The notes below the pieces were generated by a model, which was not told the origin of the DNA, made no database searches, and saw only the letters and a program-made list of their open reading frames with translations. This document shows positions 22,333 to 35,586 of a stretch of DNA of 64,000 bases, piece by piece. Numbering within the stretch: position 1 is the stretch's first letter; the number at the start of each line of letters is the position of its first letter. The stretch spans positions 12,716,330 to 12,780,329 of the forward strand of contig NC_065538.1 of the NCBI RefSeq assembly GCF_932294415.1, given 5' to 3'. Origin of the DNA: Quercus robur. Taxonomy: Eukaryota; Streptophyta; Magnoliopsida; Fagales; Fagaceae. The position numbers and the translations under genes are program-made.

Positions 22333-25300
22333 TTATGTGGTAAAAACAGGTGGTAGCAACATTGATCTCTTTCCCTTAACTTGTGTTCTTGTGTCAGGAA
22401 AATTGCCCCCATTATCTGTTAGATCCTCCACAGTACCATCTTGTGTCACATTCATAGGGTATGTTACCAAGTGCACACCTTCCATGTCTACCAAATCTTC
22501 ACCAGTGTAAATCTTCCACATTTGGTCACCTATGGAACACATCTTCTGCACACATTCCAGACTTTGTGGCTCTTGAAACAGTTCCTGATCAGCACATTTA
22601 GTATGCTCATACCACAGTGACAGACGGTATGCATGAATATCGCCGCGACTCATTTTGTCTTTGTCACTTTTGAACTGGTAGCACCCTATAGCAATCTCAG
22701 TGTCACGTTGCCCATCCATGGATCGCTGGTTCACATTTGCTGATCCAATCAAAATGTACAGGTCGTCCACTGAAATATAAATAGCAACAATGGAGGAACA
22801 GGTTGTTAATATGTAAATCACTATTATGTTATCATATTCATTGTGGAAAGTAGAGGAAAACAAAATGGAGGGAAATGTAAAGTTTTTCTTCCTGCATTTA
22901 GTATTTTCTACTGGTGAAATCCATTTACTTAGAAAGTAATTCAAAGAAAACCAAAGCAAAACCTGCAAAAACCCATTAGGTCTATATCCTCACCCAACCC
23001 ACAGGATAGTTATAGGTCTATATCCATCCAAATAGTCTCTACTCCTTTTTGTTTTTTGATTTTTTTTTTTTTTTGGCATGGTAAAAGAAGCGATAATCGA
23101 CCTATATAAGTTATTGGCAACATGAAATATAATCTTTTGGGCAAAACTTAGGTATAGCAATGACGCTAGCTTAAATGCTATCTCTTAGGTTTTCTAATTA
23201 AATTCAACTATGTGGTTGTATTGACCAATGTAATACAAAATGTACTATCTTATCTCAAAGATAATTAAATTCAAACTATGTAGCTCATAGACCAATGCAG
23301 CAACATGATTAAATTTAATCGAGGAATATGAGATAAAACACCCAAGAAATTGTACCTAAGTTTTGTACCAATCATTAAGGTAAATTTTGACTAGGCCATT
23401 AGGGCAGTACTCCTCTAACAATAAAAATAAAATCAAAAGTAGAAGGAACTCTATTTAAGTGTAAATGAAGAATTGACACACATACCTATCATGAGCTTGG
23501 AGTGTACATAAACCATGAACCTCCTATTCTTTTGAGCATTCCAATATTGTGTTTCAGGGTGAGGAGACTCTGGAGGAATAACTTCCTCTTTACCCATCTC
23601 TTCTCTATTTGCTAGGCAGAAGAAATTCAAGTAGTCTTTAGGGTGCCCTGGCTCACCACTTTCTTGTATTGCTTCTCCTATCAACTTATACATCATTGAC
23701 ATTGTTCTTCTAGTCCAATGCAATATATCTTGAACTACATCACTCTCAATCACTCCTTCTGGCCACATTGGTATTAGTATATACACTGCAAACCTCTCCT
23801 TTGCTTTAATCTTGTTGACCACCTTGAGTGCTATCTCAATAGGAATCAAATTTCTGCAGCCACTATGTTGATCTTTCTCCCACAAATGGCACCCTCCAAT
23901 AAAATACTGGTTCTCAATATAAATAAACCTCTCAGCTTTCCTTATTGCTTGTATGTAGGCTTCCTGGATGCTTTGCTCCACAGTAAAGTTTCTAAACATT
24001 TGGCTAGCTGACACATGGTCAATGGACCTAAATACTTGTACATTCCAATTCCTCCCAGAGGGAATGCTTGAATAACTTTGGCAGCTGAGATTTGACAAGG
24101 TACTAATGGGAACTAGTAAAGAAGGATCACATTGTTTACTCCATCGTTGCTCGAAATTGGTTAGTACATCCCAAGCAGCTTCACCCTTGATACAAGCATG
24201 AGCATCATGCCATGGCTGTCTTGGCCCCCCCTTCTCAAGGCTAGCTCCTGCAATACTTGTCTGATAAAAATCATGACAATGCGGTTCCATATTGAGATTG
24301 TGAAACAATGAATGTTGTTCTGTATCGTAGCGACCATCACAAAGATCTATTCCACCAACAAAACTCATAATTTCTCTATTGCTTGAATTTATTTGCGACT
24401 TAGTGTCTAAGGTTATGGTTTTCTGATGGTGAGAGAAGAGTGGGGCGGACATTGGGTGTAATCTTGGGCACAATCTGCATACTACTTTGGTGCCTTCAAA
24501 GTAGGCTGAGGCATATTCATCATGTGTTCTCATTATTCCTTCATTCTTGAAGAATGGGAAGGATGTTTCATCATCCCATAACATAATCCTTACAGCCACG
24601 CCTTCCTCTGCCTTCTGCTTCAACAAATCACCAAGCTTTACTCCTTTTGCATGTGGGATTTGAGTTTGAAAATCCCTAACCTATTCAAAAGCGTATCGGG
24701 ATTGACAGAACATGAGACAAAAGTAAAAAGTTGATTCCCAGAACATGAGACAAAAGTGAATTTGGTAAATTTGTAATTAGTTTTCATGACTTACCAGCAC
24801 CATATTGGGATTGACAGACCAGCCTGCAATGTAAATCAAGAGTTTTGCACCCTCAATGGCATTGTATACATCCTCCCATAATCTTCTTGGAGCACCACAA
24901 GAATAGAATGGAGGATGAAAAGTAGAGAGATGGTGAGTGTCTTGATAAAGTGTGACATGACAATTTGATCGTTGTGGAAATGTTGCATTCCTCAACCCCT
25001 GGAATTCTCCGTTACTTAGTATCTTTCTCCAGCTTGGTTCAAACACTGCTGGTTTAAACCATAACATGAATTGTAGCTTCAGTTCTGGATTTGGTGTTCC
25101 ATTTTCCTTGAGGAGAGGAAATAGCCCATTAATCAAACTTGATTCATTAAGAATCTGATCAGCCTGGATGTTTATCTTTCCCAAGAAGCAAGACCATGCT
25201 GTTTTCATTGTGATGGTAATAGTTGAATTGGATGGATGAGCACAGAGAATTTGAAAGGTCTCATTCCAAACTCGGTCACGTTCATGGCTGGTCTCTGCTA

Positions 25301-25712
25301 CCTTCATGTCATCTATCTCTATGGTTACATAGGCAGGCTTTCCTCTTACAAATATACACTGCAAAACATTTAGTAGACAGCATGATTCTCCTTGTAAGTC
25401 AGATAATAATAAATTACCACTAGTCCCAAAATCTTAAGCTATTAGGAAATATTTAATTAAATTTTTTAACCATTGTTCTAACAAATACAAAGATATTGCA
25501 AATGTTTTCAATGCTTAGTTAACAAGTAAAGGGTTATGCATATATTAATGAGACTTTGAAATTTAAATAAATTGTTGGAACTTAGCAAATTTCATTGTAT
25601 TGTATACTTAACTTCTAGTACATACATTGAAAGGAGATAGCGGTGTATAAGGCGTGGCATAGAAGATGGTAGCTTCAAGTGTTCCATGGAGAAATTTGTG
25701 CTTTCTCTCCAT
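22333..25712 (-). CDS. PLDALPHA4: Phospholipase D, alpha4/epsilon type
   Basis: Hydrolyses membrane phospholipids to phosphatidic acid; the Arabidopsis counterpart, PLDalpha4 (PLDepsilon), is a plasma-membrane enzyme linked to nitrogen signalling and growth. Exons on the minus strand are 25712-25626, 25358-24795, 24680-23486 and 22769-22333. All junctions are GT-AG and in phase, giving 760 aa, against 762 as I recall for Arabidopsis PLDepsilon. An N-terminal C2 domain (about 8-125) starts MERKHKFLHGTLEATIF. Both catalytic HxKxxxxD motifs are intact: HQKTITLD at 302-309 and HSKLMIVD at 610-617, the second created by splicing exon 3 to exon 4. The C-terminus ends PPVFTT, like other members. The length and regions such as WHDAHACIKGEAAWDVL separate it from the longer delta, beta and zeta classes. 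No disabling change was seen. Confidence 0.95.
23140..23395. mobile_element. Probable MITE in PLD intron 3
   Basis: The intron holds CAAAACTTAGGTATAGCA on the left and TTGTACCTAAGTTTTG on the right, an approximate inverted pair about 250 bp apart. Related TACCTAAGTT motifs occur near 34640-34790. Ends are not precisely defined. Confidence 0.4.
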
Positions 25713-25733
25713 TGCTCGAGCTTTCAAAACAAC

Positions 25734-25735
<2 letters not shown>

Positions 25736-25765
<30 letters not shown>
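25736..25765. repeat. GA microsatellite in PLD 5' leader
   Basis: About 15 AG/GA units beginning 24 bases upstream of the PLD start codon. On the gene strand it is a CT repeat, so it probably lies in the 5' UTR or core promoter. Confidence 0.9.
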
Positions 25766-25768
<3 letters not shown>

Positions 25769-26949
25769 AGATTTTTTTTTTTCAAGTGTGGCTTTGATTT
25801 GTTTGGACATGTAAGGGAATTGTGCTATGTTATTGGTCGCTTATAAAGGTAGATAATCTCGTTGTTGCATTTGAAGAAGCAACATAAACTTGGAATGCAA
25901 TTTGAATGTATAAGCGGTTGGAAAAACTTGTAGTACTTTCCATCTCAATTCTTAGAAAGCACCTCCAAGTCTATCAAAGTATATACTTCAAGCAGAAGTT
26001 TCTTAAAGTGAAATTAGTCACATTTTTCCTTGCCCGAAGAATAAGACCAAGCACTTGTATAGCTATTAGCTATACACTTCACAATTTTTTGTTGCTGTGC
26101 TGGGTCAATTTGTTAGCTGACTTTTTCATTATCGTTTCATGTCTGACTAGATGACATTATCAAATTTTGACAACACATAAACAAATGTTAAGGATGTTGC
26201 ATGGGTCAGACATTGTTAGAGTCAACTGGTTCGCATTTCATGAAGAAAATCGTAGAGGTAACAATCTTGTAGCAACTATTGTACCATAATGCCAAGTCAC
26301 AAATTTTTATTAGCAATGATTGAAAATAGTTTTACTTCCTAACACGTATCTGATTAGACTAATTCCCACAGCTGACAAAGAAACCCTTTTGTTTTACTCA
26401 AACAACGCGGCTGGACTTAATTTTCAGTCATCAAAAGCTGGTTAAGAATAAGCCATGATTTATTGAAGACTAATTTGAAGCTTTTGAGTTTGTTACTTGG
26501 AGAAATTTTTTATTTATCAGTCACTTACGCAGCTACGCTACCTATTGATTTCCAGTGCCGAAAATCATATTCCTACATTTTTGTTTATAATATTCACGTA
26601 TTTGGGTGATCATGGGCTATATTACATGTCCATATATATGCGAATCTATTTGTTTTATCCAAATCTTTGGTAAGATTAAGGAAGCTGTTTTTTTTTAATA
26701 GAAACAAAGTCAAGGAAGCTTTAGTGGTTTTATTGGTGACCATCATCTTAACAAGCATGTTTTTGTAATGAAATACCAAAGATTAGCCTATTTCGAAACC
26801 GTATTTGTTATCATCTCTCGGGATCATATACCACGTATATACCACTTCTGGGACCTTTGAGTGTTTTGTTTAAGGACTTTTTGGCTCTTAATGCAAGTAA
26901 AATCAATCAAGGCTAGTAAATTCCGCCCAATGATGAGTTTGACTATAAA
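25766..26949. other. Gene-free stretch upstream of PLD
   Basis: Probably contains the PLD promoter. No exon, terminal repeat or RNA gene was recognised. Confidence 0.45.
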
Positions 26950-27545
26950 ATATTCTGAAAATTTTGGAGAGAAGCCCTTCAAATTTTTAATATATTTTTT
27001 TTTATTGAATGTGAATTTTGAAAATCTAACTATTGGATTACATATTCTTATTATATCATTTATATTTGCAAAATTTAAAAATTGTCAAAGATCAATAATT
27101 ATGTTATCAATAAAATGTTTAAATTTCAAGTTTTTATAATTTAAATTTAGGGTTATGCTAACGAGTGTCTTTAGGACAATGATTAATAATCCATTTTAGG
27201 AAAGTTTTGACACCACTTTTATGAGAAATGAAAAAAGTTGTCAAAACATTTTTTTTTCTTTTCCTATAAAAACTTTCTTTAAATGGATTGTTAACCATTG
27301 CCTTAAGGGCATATGTTAGCATTTTCCTTAAATTTATGCATAAAAAATAAACTTATTGATCGAATAGTAAATAACACATAATTTGAACGAAATTATACAT
27401 GAGTGTTAAGAATATAAAGAACATGCAATCGAATTGTTAGATTTTCAAAATTTGCATTCAATAAAAAAATATAAGAGGAGTTTGAATCATTTCTCTCCAA
27501 ACTAATTTAGAGAGAAACCTTGTATTAAAAAATTTTAGAAAGAAA
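26950..27545. mobile_element. AT-rich MITE interrupted by a second MITE
   Basis: The left end has TTTTGGAGAGAAGCCC and the right end TCATTTCTCTCCAAAC, an inverted pair. TTTTGAAAATCTAACTATTG on the left is mirrored by CGAATTGTTAGATTTTCAAA on the right. The element is split by the insertion at 27150-27327. A related sequence is at 36100-36400. Confidence 0.6.
27150..27327. mobile_element. Mutator-type MITE, 178 bp, nine-base target duplication
   Basis: A perfect nine-base duplication, TTAAATTTA, lies at 27141-27149 and 27328-27336. Termini are inverted repeats: GGGTTATGCTAACGAGTGTC on the left and GGAAAATGCTAACATATGCC on the right strand. Non-coding. It sits inside the element at 26950-27545, so it is the younger of the two. 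Confidence 0.8.
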
Positions 27546-27782
27546 CCTTGTCCATAATATATAGTGTTGGGTATAAATGTGTGGGTAAAATCTCACATTG
27601 GATAATAACGATTAACGAGAAGAGTGAATGGTTAATATAAAATAGTTGGGCCCAACTTCATAAGTTTAAACTTATGGGTTAAGCAATAATCATATATGTT
27701 ATATTAATTACTCAATTAGAGGTTTCTCAAAGTGTTATCTCCACAACATGATAGCCTCCACAAGGTGTTATCTCCCCTACAT

Positions 27783-28197
27783 ATAAAATCATGCTGCTAA
27801 GGGGCTTCTAACCCAATTGGCACCTATCCCTCTCTAGTTTCTCCCCTAATGAGAAATATCAGAATTTTAATTAAGGGGACAAGATTAAAACAGAAGTAAT
27901 TCTAAAAATACTAATTAATATACTTAAAAAGTATTAATTAATTAACAAATTAATTGATATGGAAAATATAATATAAATGTAACCTCCACAAAGTATGGTC
28001 TTTTAAGCCAATTGGAACTTATCCCTCCCAAGTCTCTCCCCTAATGGGAAAGTCTGACTTTTAATTTAAGGGGATAAGATGAAAATAAAAGGTTGAAAAC
28101 AAAAGTAATTCTAAAAATACTAATTAATATACGTAAAAAGTATTTAATTAATTAAAAAATTAATTGATATAGAAAATATAACATAGATGTAAATAAT
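27783..28197. repeat. Direct tandem duplication, about 200 bp x 2
   Basis: 27783-27983 and 27984-28190 share CCAATTGG, TCTCCCCTAATG, TTTAATT-AAGGGG, and a near-identical run from AGTAATTCTAAAAATACTAA to TTAATTGATAT. Non-coding. Confidence 0.75.
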
Positions 28198-28377
28198 AAT
28201 TTATTTTTTCATGGAGTGAGTTAGAGTTGAGACTTGTTATAATCATTGTTACTTTTAAGTACTCCATACTCTAAAGTGACTAATTATATATTTCAACACA
28301 GAAAGAAACATAAATAAGAATAATAAATATATAGTCATTAATAAATGAAGTTAAAATATTAGTTTAAATGTAAGATA

Positions 28378-28488
28378 ATTTTTTTTTTTTTTTAATTTGA
28401 TAGATACAATAAGGGAGGAAAGATTTGAACCCGAGATATCTTGGAAATACTAGAAAGTACTAGTCAATTGAATTACAAGGTTCTTGAC
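28378..28488 (-). mobile_element. tRNA-like SINE with perfect 12-base target duplication
   Basis: On the minus strand it begins GTCAAGAACCTTGTAATTCA, has CAATTGACTAGTACT (box A-like) and CTCGGGTTCAAATC (box B-like), and ends in an A-tail (T-run at 28379-28394 on the plus strand). AAATGTAAGATA is duplicated at 28366-28377 and 28489-28500. Confidence 0.85.
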
Positions 28489-28555
28489 AAATGTAAGATA
28501 TTCAAACAAGGAATCTGATTACGTAAAATATATAAACATTATTAGTAGAGAAATG

Positions 28556-28735
28556 ATATGGCCACAATATTTTCACTACTCTTTCACAACAAATTCTATG
28601 TGGCAAGTTGTTATTGGTGAGACAAAAAAGTAATTTTAATGATATATTCAAATTATAACCAATAACAACTAACCACCTATTATTTGTTATGAAAGTGTTA
28701 TTGAAATATTGTGGATGTAGCACCTCTTTTATCGG
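28556..28735. mobile_element. MITE, CACAACATTTT family, copy 1
   Basis: Left arm CACAATATTTTCACTAC, right arm AAATATTGTGGATGTAGC in inverse orientation, with the shared interior TATGTGGCAAGTTGTTATTG. Two relatives lie at 35398-35586 and 37090-37268. Confidence 0.65.
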
Positions 28736-28739
28736 TATA

Positions 28740-31700
28740 ATCCCCCTCCCAACCAAAAAATACATGGTTCTATAATGATGCTCCAAATATACTATGACAT
28801 TATTAGGCTAGCCCAACAAAGTCCATCGCTTTTCACATTAGAGTGGCCTTCATTTGTAGGTCTTATACATGACTTCTAGTCTTTCACCCTCATGTGAAAG
28901 GGAGCAAAAGCCAATCGGGTGCAGCTTTATATATGGAACCTTTTAAACCAATCTAATTAATTGTTAGCATAATAAAAAATGATTCAAAGTGAAAACAGTA
29001 TTGAAGCTTCGTGGAAAGAATTGAACTCCAAATCTTTGGCACAGCAAATGAGTCAGCACCTTCAATTTGTGGTTTGTGTTGGATTAGAAATTTAGAATCA
29101 CACGCATTGGAGAAAAAACCACATTCTGTGGCTCTGTGTTGGTCTAGACTCTAGAATCACACGCTATGGAGAAAGAACACCAATTTTAGTGTAGGGACTT
29201 GGTGGAAAAAACAAATGTGGTGGAGAAAAAATACACTGAATGAATAATTCAACACCCAATTATAGCTATCAAAACAAAGTTTTTTTCTAGGTTACTCCTA
29301 CAAAAACAAAAGGACTAGATCATGTTATGAGGAAATTTTAGAAATGTTAAGAAGAAATCGAACCCAAATATTGTCATGTTAAAGAGCTTGGGACTTGTCT
29401 GCCACATTTTGAGTTGGGCTTTTCTTTGGGCCCATATGATTGCACAGCAAAGGGAAGGGTCCACCAACAAAAATGGTTTCTGCTAAAGTGCTAATCAAAA
29501 CTCCAAACCATCCAACAATGGCCCTTATCTTTTTCATTCTTCTTTTCTAGGGAAATGGAATCTAAGCTGTCTCGGAACAAATGAAAGCAACAAAACAAAG
29601 CCCTTTCTTTGCTTTTTTATGTAATAGTAGTAGAATCCCATATTAGTATAATTAATTTTTGAATATAATAGTTAAAATAAAAAATAAAAACCGTTTGAGT
29701 CTAACTAGACTCATAACAACTTGATAGTCTATCCATATTTTACATTATAACTTACCTTTTACACTCAAAATCATATAATAAAAAGGAAAATCATTGTAGG
29801 CAAAATTTTATATCATGAATATATTTTTTTTTCTTTTCCCGTTATAAACATTCCATATTAGTCATTTCCAAGTTCCAACCACCAAGAGTTGTGACCTAAT
29901 GATTAGGATCTTGACATAAGATAGGTCTTGAGTTCGAACCTTCAAATATGACAATATGACACTGATTCAATTTTAATACTATGTATTTCCTCCTAACATT
30001 TGCAATACTAGTCTATACTATTTATAAGAGGATTCTCATCTTTAGATTGAACTTTTATGTGGTTCAAAAATACCCATAAACCTTACATTTAAGGGAAAAA
30101 ACTTGAGGATGGTAAAAATATATCTCCAACTCCACTTAAAATGCCTACAAAATAGGACATTTTCTTACTAATCCATATCTTTAAAACAAACTTATCCAAA
30201 ATTTATTCCAAAAAAAAGACCTCATTGCACAAGCAAAACGTGTGTAATGAAGCTAGTATTTTATGTGGGTTTAAGATCCAGTTATGGTTCAACTCACATG
30301 AGGGAGTGTTTACGAGTTATGATCCCATATCACCATTTCAACCCCTCAAACATCAATTCTAAAATAACTAAGCTACTATGATTATGCTCTAACAGAGTAA
30401 TCATTTAGAATAAAATTTCTATATTCTACTTTAAATTTTATTTATTATGATATGTTACATGCCTGGTTTTTTTTTTTTTTTTTTCTTTTTCTATTTTAGA
30501 CTTTAGTTATTTTATAAAAAAAAGTAAAAGGAAAAATATGTAACAAGTTGTGAATATAGTATAAAGTAGTATACAAAAAGTAAGATAAAAAATTTATACT
30601 CGGATCTCAAATATAAACTTTAAGAAATGAAAAACTAGGCATAAAACAATAATCACTCATATAACTTCCACGTGTTATGGAATGAAGAAGCTTCACATCA
30701 TCTATTAGATTGTGGCACTTTCAAAATTCGAATTGACTTGATGATTTTTTTTTTTTTTTTGAAACCGACTTGATGATTTAGATAGAAAGTGCTTCTTCAA
30801 GCAAATGGTTACTATTCTGCTTTCGTGGCAATCTCTTATCGGTCAGATTTACCAACCCATTTCTCTTAATTCACTATCTTCCTGCCACGTTTGCATATAA
30901 AATAAATCTTTTCCCGATTTTAAAATCAACGAAACATTTTAATTAAGATTTCTTTGCTTGTAAAGGTTTCCACAGTATTTTTCTCGTAGCTTCCAACATG
31001 CCACGTGGGCAATCAAGCCGGTTCTCGTTGGAACCTTGCCGTCGTTTTATCATTGCCGTCCCTACAACGCTTTAGTGTGGTCTTGTCCACATAAGAGTCC
31101 AACCCATTCCGTGTTGGAAGATTAGTTTGAAAATGTTGGGTCCTTGTACAACTACCATAATTTTAAGAAATTAAGAAAGAGGCATCAACATGTGGGTACA
31201 CTTGATCACATTCCATGTACCTCATCAATCTCAATCATTCATTTGCCACATTTAAATTATCACTTGGAGAGAAATTATTAGATCCACCAGAAGACTGCTG
31301 ACGTGGTTATTCTTGACCTTTCAATCAATAAAATGTTGTTATTTATGCAAATGTGATATCATTTGGTAATTTTTATTATTTATTATATGTGCTGATTATG
31401 AAGCTCACGCATACATTTATATAGATGACATTATTTCATTGGTCAGAGAGGACCATATTAGCAGTCCTTTCAGTGTAAATAATAATTTCTTCTTCTTTTG
31501 GGCATCTAAATTGTGACATGACAATTGCAGTTATCAATTAAAAAATCCTCCATGATCTATAAGATTTTAATTTAGTAACTGATATTTATTAAGTCAAGAA
31601 TTCAATTAAAATCTCCTATTAAAAAGGAAAAATAATGTAGTTAAATCCAAATTTAGAGTAAACTTGTCTTTTTTTGGTAAATGTAAACTTATCTTTTAAA

Positions 31701-32763
31701 TTAAGACTTTTAGAGTGAAATTTAGAAGCAAATCTAATTGCTTAGAGTGAATTAAGATTAGTTTGTTTAGCCTTCTAATTCAAGACTTGTATGGTAAAAA
31801 TAGAAGCAATCATAAAAATTCAAGTTAAGAAATAAAAAAATAAAAAAATAAAAATTGATGAGCTTCATTTCATTGAATTGTTATATAATTTAGGGAAAAT
31901 TGCCCCTGAAACACAATAATATAGTGCTCCTTCATTTCACATTTTTGGTAAATCTTATCACAAATTTATTGGTGGAATTTATTATTAATATAAGAGAATA
32001 GATCTCTACATTACTGTGATTCGAGAACTCCTAATAATTACTCATCTCAATCATTATTCAGTCCAATAACAAGTATATATATATTTAAAATTTACTTTTA
32101 CTATTTGTCCTAAGTTTATTGGATTGATTCCGTAATTCGAACAATGTTTTGACAATAGATCGCTCATCTTTCTATATTTTCCTAATCTCCTTTTTTTGGT
32201 TTGTGGAGCCCAAAATCTCTTTAAGTTACAAATTAATTACATATTGATTGATTACAATTATCCTCCCAATTTGATTTCAAGTCCATCAATTATACAATTC
32301 ATATATTCCCCTCCATGCATAGTAAAATCTAATAATGGAATTGACAATCATACTTTTTCATCCTCATCAAACTTGTCCTACATTACTTGATCATTTACCC
32401 GTTGTCCTAACCCAATTTGGGGTTTAATCATAATTGATATTCCCTTCTATTTTTTTTTGCTTGTTGGGTATATCATAATTGACACCCAACCAAAATTTCA
32501 CAAACACCCCCCATCACACAACATCACACGCACACCCCACGGCCCCTACACTTCAAACAATGCACCTCACACCCATCTTATTATAAACCCCAATACACCC
32601 TCTCTATTTTATTACTCTCTCCACGTTTCAGGTTCCCCTTTCACAATCCCCATTATAACCTTCATTCTCTCTCCAACTCTTCAAACTCTCTTACCTAAAA
32701 GTCTCAAACCCTCAAAACTCACCAAAACAAAACCAAAAACATAAACAAAAAGCAAAGTACAAC
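28740..32763. other. Gene-free stretch upstream of PRA1
   Basis: AT-rich. It includes a short direct repeat at 29069-29122 and 29128-29182 (sharing TAGAATCACACGC) and a degraded tRNA-like SINE candidate near 29885-29945 (CCTAATGATTAGGAT then GAGTTCGAACC). It also contains several homopolymer runs. The last few hundred bases are C-rich and pyrimidine-rich, as expected for the PRA1 promoter and leader. No other gene was found. Confidence 0.5.
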
Positions 32764-33342
32764 ATGACCACCTATGGTACTATACCAGCTTCATCACCAG
32801 CACAAGCCAACCTTGAATACATCTCACGGGCAAAAGAGAGAATCAAGTCAGGCCTTGGCACTCGTAGACCATGGAAGCTCATGTTCCATTTCTACAGTTT
32901 TGGCTTTCCTTCAAACTTTGGCGATGCAGTCTCAAGGATAAAAACAAACGTGGGGTATTTTCGCATGAACTATGCCATCGTAGCGCTTCTAATTCTTTTC
33001 CTCAGCCTTCTATGGCACCCCGTATCGCTCATAGTGTTTATAGTAATGATGGCAGCGTGGTTTTTCTTGTACTTCTTGCGTGATGAGCCACTCATGGTTT
33101 TTGGCCGCGTGATTGACGATAGGGTGGTGATGATTGTGTTGGCTGTGTTGACCGTGGTGTTCTTGTTGTTGACAAAGGCCACGTTGAACATCTTGGTGGC
33201 GCTGTTGATTGGGGCGGTGTTGGTGGTGGTGCACGCCGCAGTGAGAAGGACTGATGATTTGTTCTCGGATGAAGAAGCTTCTGGGTTGATGACTGGTACT
33301 AGCTCTGGTGGTGGTGTTGTTGGTTCTGGATCTAGTTCTTAA
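32764..33342 (+). CDS. PRA1 family protein, group F-like
   Basis: Prenylated Rab acceptor proteins are small membrane proteins of the ER, Golgi and endosomes that act in vesicle traffic with Rab GTPases. This is an uninterrupted 192-codon frame; plant PRA1 genes are usually intronless. It starts MTTYGTIP, a start I associate with group F members. The signature RRPWKLMF is at 34-41. Four hydrophobic segments lie at roughly 70-85, 88-105, 119-137 and 140-158, in two hairpins split by [17 protein letters not shown]-type sequence. An acidic DDLFSDEE at 164-171 is followed by a Gly/Ser-rich tail. The start was chosen as the first ATG and because the family N-terminus matches. Nothing is broken. 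The exact subgroup is inference. Confidence 0.95.
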   Translation: MTTYGTIPASSPAQANLEYISRAKERIKSGLGTRRPWKLMFHFYSFGFPSNFGDAVSRIKTNVGYFRMNYAIVALLILFLSLLWHPVSLIVFIVMMAAWFFLYFLRDEPLMVFGRVIDDRVVMIVLAVLTVVFLLLTKATLNILVALLIGAVLVVVHAAVRRTDDLFSDEEASGLMTGTSSGGGVVGSGSSS

Positions 33343-34836
33343 TTAATCAAAATTTGTGTATGTTGCCATGAATTTTTGATTTGTTTTGTTTTGTTTTGGG
33401 TTTTGTAATTCTCCCCCACCCCCCAATTTGGTGATTTAGTACAGAGGAAATGAGATTTGTTTCTTTGGTTTCTTTTTCAATTTTGGGGTTTTGCTCTATT
33501 TGGCATCTGGGTTTTTCGTATGGGATAAAACTTAGAATCTTAGATTCATTTCTTAGTTGCTAATCAAATACAACTATCTATTTACATTGGTCAATAGTTA
33601 CATAGTTGAATTTAATTACACTTGAATAAAATATGTACAACACATAAGATACTATTCTTAAATTTTGAGAGATCGTTTTCGGATTACAGCTAAAAGAATA
33701 TATACTGCTTATAAAAAATTGACCTAAATTTTGTCGTTTGTTTATTCAGATCTTTGTTTGGTTATGGTTGTGTTTGTGTTATTGTTAATATCGTTGGTCA
33801 TTGTCCTACTTTGATGGTGGGAGCTTTAAGGGTTCTTCGGCCCCTTGGTGGTCCAAATCTTTCCGACATTGTTTTGGGGACCCTAAAGGGCTCCATTTGC
33901 AAACATGTTCGTTTTTACAGCAAAAACAAGGGCAGTGTTATCCGCAGGAAAATCAGAAAATCGAGACAATCTCAACGTGCAAGATGCGAGATTGAAGGTG
34001 CCTTTACAGAAGAATGTGGTTGTGAATGATGAAATTTTGTCAAGTGGAATGGCCCAAAAATCATGTGACTGCTTTTAATGCTCATATTCTCAACCAAACC
34101 AAGATCTTTCGCGCCAAATATGACCTGGAATTACTACTCTTTAATTCAATTTTTGCGCATTGAACTTTGAAATTTCTTACAAGGTTTTTGTAATTGGTTA
34201 CTTTTGTGTCATTGTATCATTGGTTATATTCTTTTCTTGTGAGCTTTTGAGGCCTCAGCTGCTGGTGGTTCAAAATCATTGTGAGTGACATTGATTCGGG
34301 CCCGCCAAGGGGCAATATCATCAACAGGAAGTCTGGAAATTATATCATGAGTTGTGAGGTTGGTCTAATTATTTGATTTAAGTTGTAAATCTTTTGATAA
34401 ACAGAGACTAACACGCACACACACACAGAGGGATTGAGAACCTAAGCTTAAGAACACACAACTCACAACATACAAAAGTTGGTAACACTTGAATTAACTT
34501 TTAAATCTAATATATAAAAATTTGGATCTTCATCAAGTTATATCTTAATTTCCTTCTAAATAAACAAAAAAAAAAAAAAAAAACCCTTCAAACTTTTTAT
34601 GTATCTTTTTGGACAAAATTTAGATACAACCGTACAGTATCTTAGGTATTATTTTTTAGATTCTTTTCTTAAAATTCAGTCATGTGGCTACTTAACTAAA
34701 AACACTCTCTATCCCATGAGAAAAAGGTTATACAGCTGAATTTTAAGAGAATAACCTAAGTAATAGCACTTAAAATACTATACCTAACTTTAAAAAAAAA
34801 AAATTATATACCTTAAAAATATTGAATTTTAAATTA
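33343..34836. other. Intergenic stretch downstream of PRA1
   Basis: Begins with the PRA1 3' UTR. A possible MITE with TACCTAAGTT-like ends lies near 34620-34790. A 91-codon frame at 33754-34029 has no recognisable domain and was not called. Confidence 0.45.
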
Positions 34837-35234
34837 GAACAAAATTTAGCTACAAAACTGATTATAACTTAAGGCTACAACCATACTCAATAAAATAAAC
34901 ATTATTACATAATTTGAAAATCTAACTGTTGAATTGCATGATTTTTACGCTCTTAATACACATGTCAAATTTTGTGTCAATCGGATATTATTTATTATAT
35001 GATCTATAAGCTTATATATTATACATAATTTTAAACTGCAAAAAATTGCAATTTAAACAATTTATTGATGACATAACTATTAATATTAAATTTTCTAGAT
35101 ATTTTGCAAGCATGAAGGATATAAGAAGAAGATGTAATCCAATGGTAGGTTTGTCAAAATTTACCTCCAATAAAAAGATACTAAGTAAGGTTGTAGTCTT
35201 AGGCTACAACCAATTTTGTAGCTAAACTCTGTCC
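34837..35234. mobile_element. Mutator-type MITE, 398 bp, perfect nine-base target duplication
   Basis: TTTAAATTA is duplicated at 34828-34836 and 35235-35243. The left end GAACAAAATTTAGCTAC and the right end, on the other strand, GGACAGAGTTTAGCTAC are inverted repeats. Each is followed by a TTGTAG-CTTAGG-CTACAAC palindrome. Non-coding. It is the best-defined member of the family clustered at 16908-18285. Confidence 0.85.
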
Positions 35235-35264
35235 TTTAAATTAATACAGGTCTTTGACCACCCT

Positions 35265-35295
<31 letters not shown>

Positions 35296-35397
35296 AGAGA
35301 GAGAACCTTGAACACCCTAAATAACAATTTGAGCCCATTAAAACTAAAATTCAACGCCTCCAAAATTTTGGTCCAATGAATGTTGAACCAAAAATTT

Positions 35398-35586
35398 GCG
35401 TACAAAATTTGCGAAAAATGCTATGTTCACAACATTTTCGTAACAAATCCTATGTAGCAAGTTGTTACTGGTGGACAAAAAAATAATTTCAATGGTAAGT
35501 TCAAATTAAAACCAATAAAAACTTATCACCTAGTCTTTGTTGTGAAAGTGTTGCAAAAATATTGTGAATGTAACACTTCTCAAAAA
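35398..35586. mobile_element. MITE, CACAACATTTT family, copy 2
   Basis: Left arm GCTATGTTCACAACATTTTC, right arm AAATATTGTGAATGTAACAC, interior TATGTAGCAAGTTGTTACTG. No coding capacity. Confidence 0.7.

Noticed and set aside
29885-29945. tRNA-like sequence with possible box A and B
   Set aside because: Does not fold as a complete tRNA by eye and lacks an A-tail and target duplication; at best an old SINE remnant.
33754-34029. 91-codon frame downstream of PRA1
   Set aside because: No recognisable domain, no splice partners and no family resemblance; probably chance.
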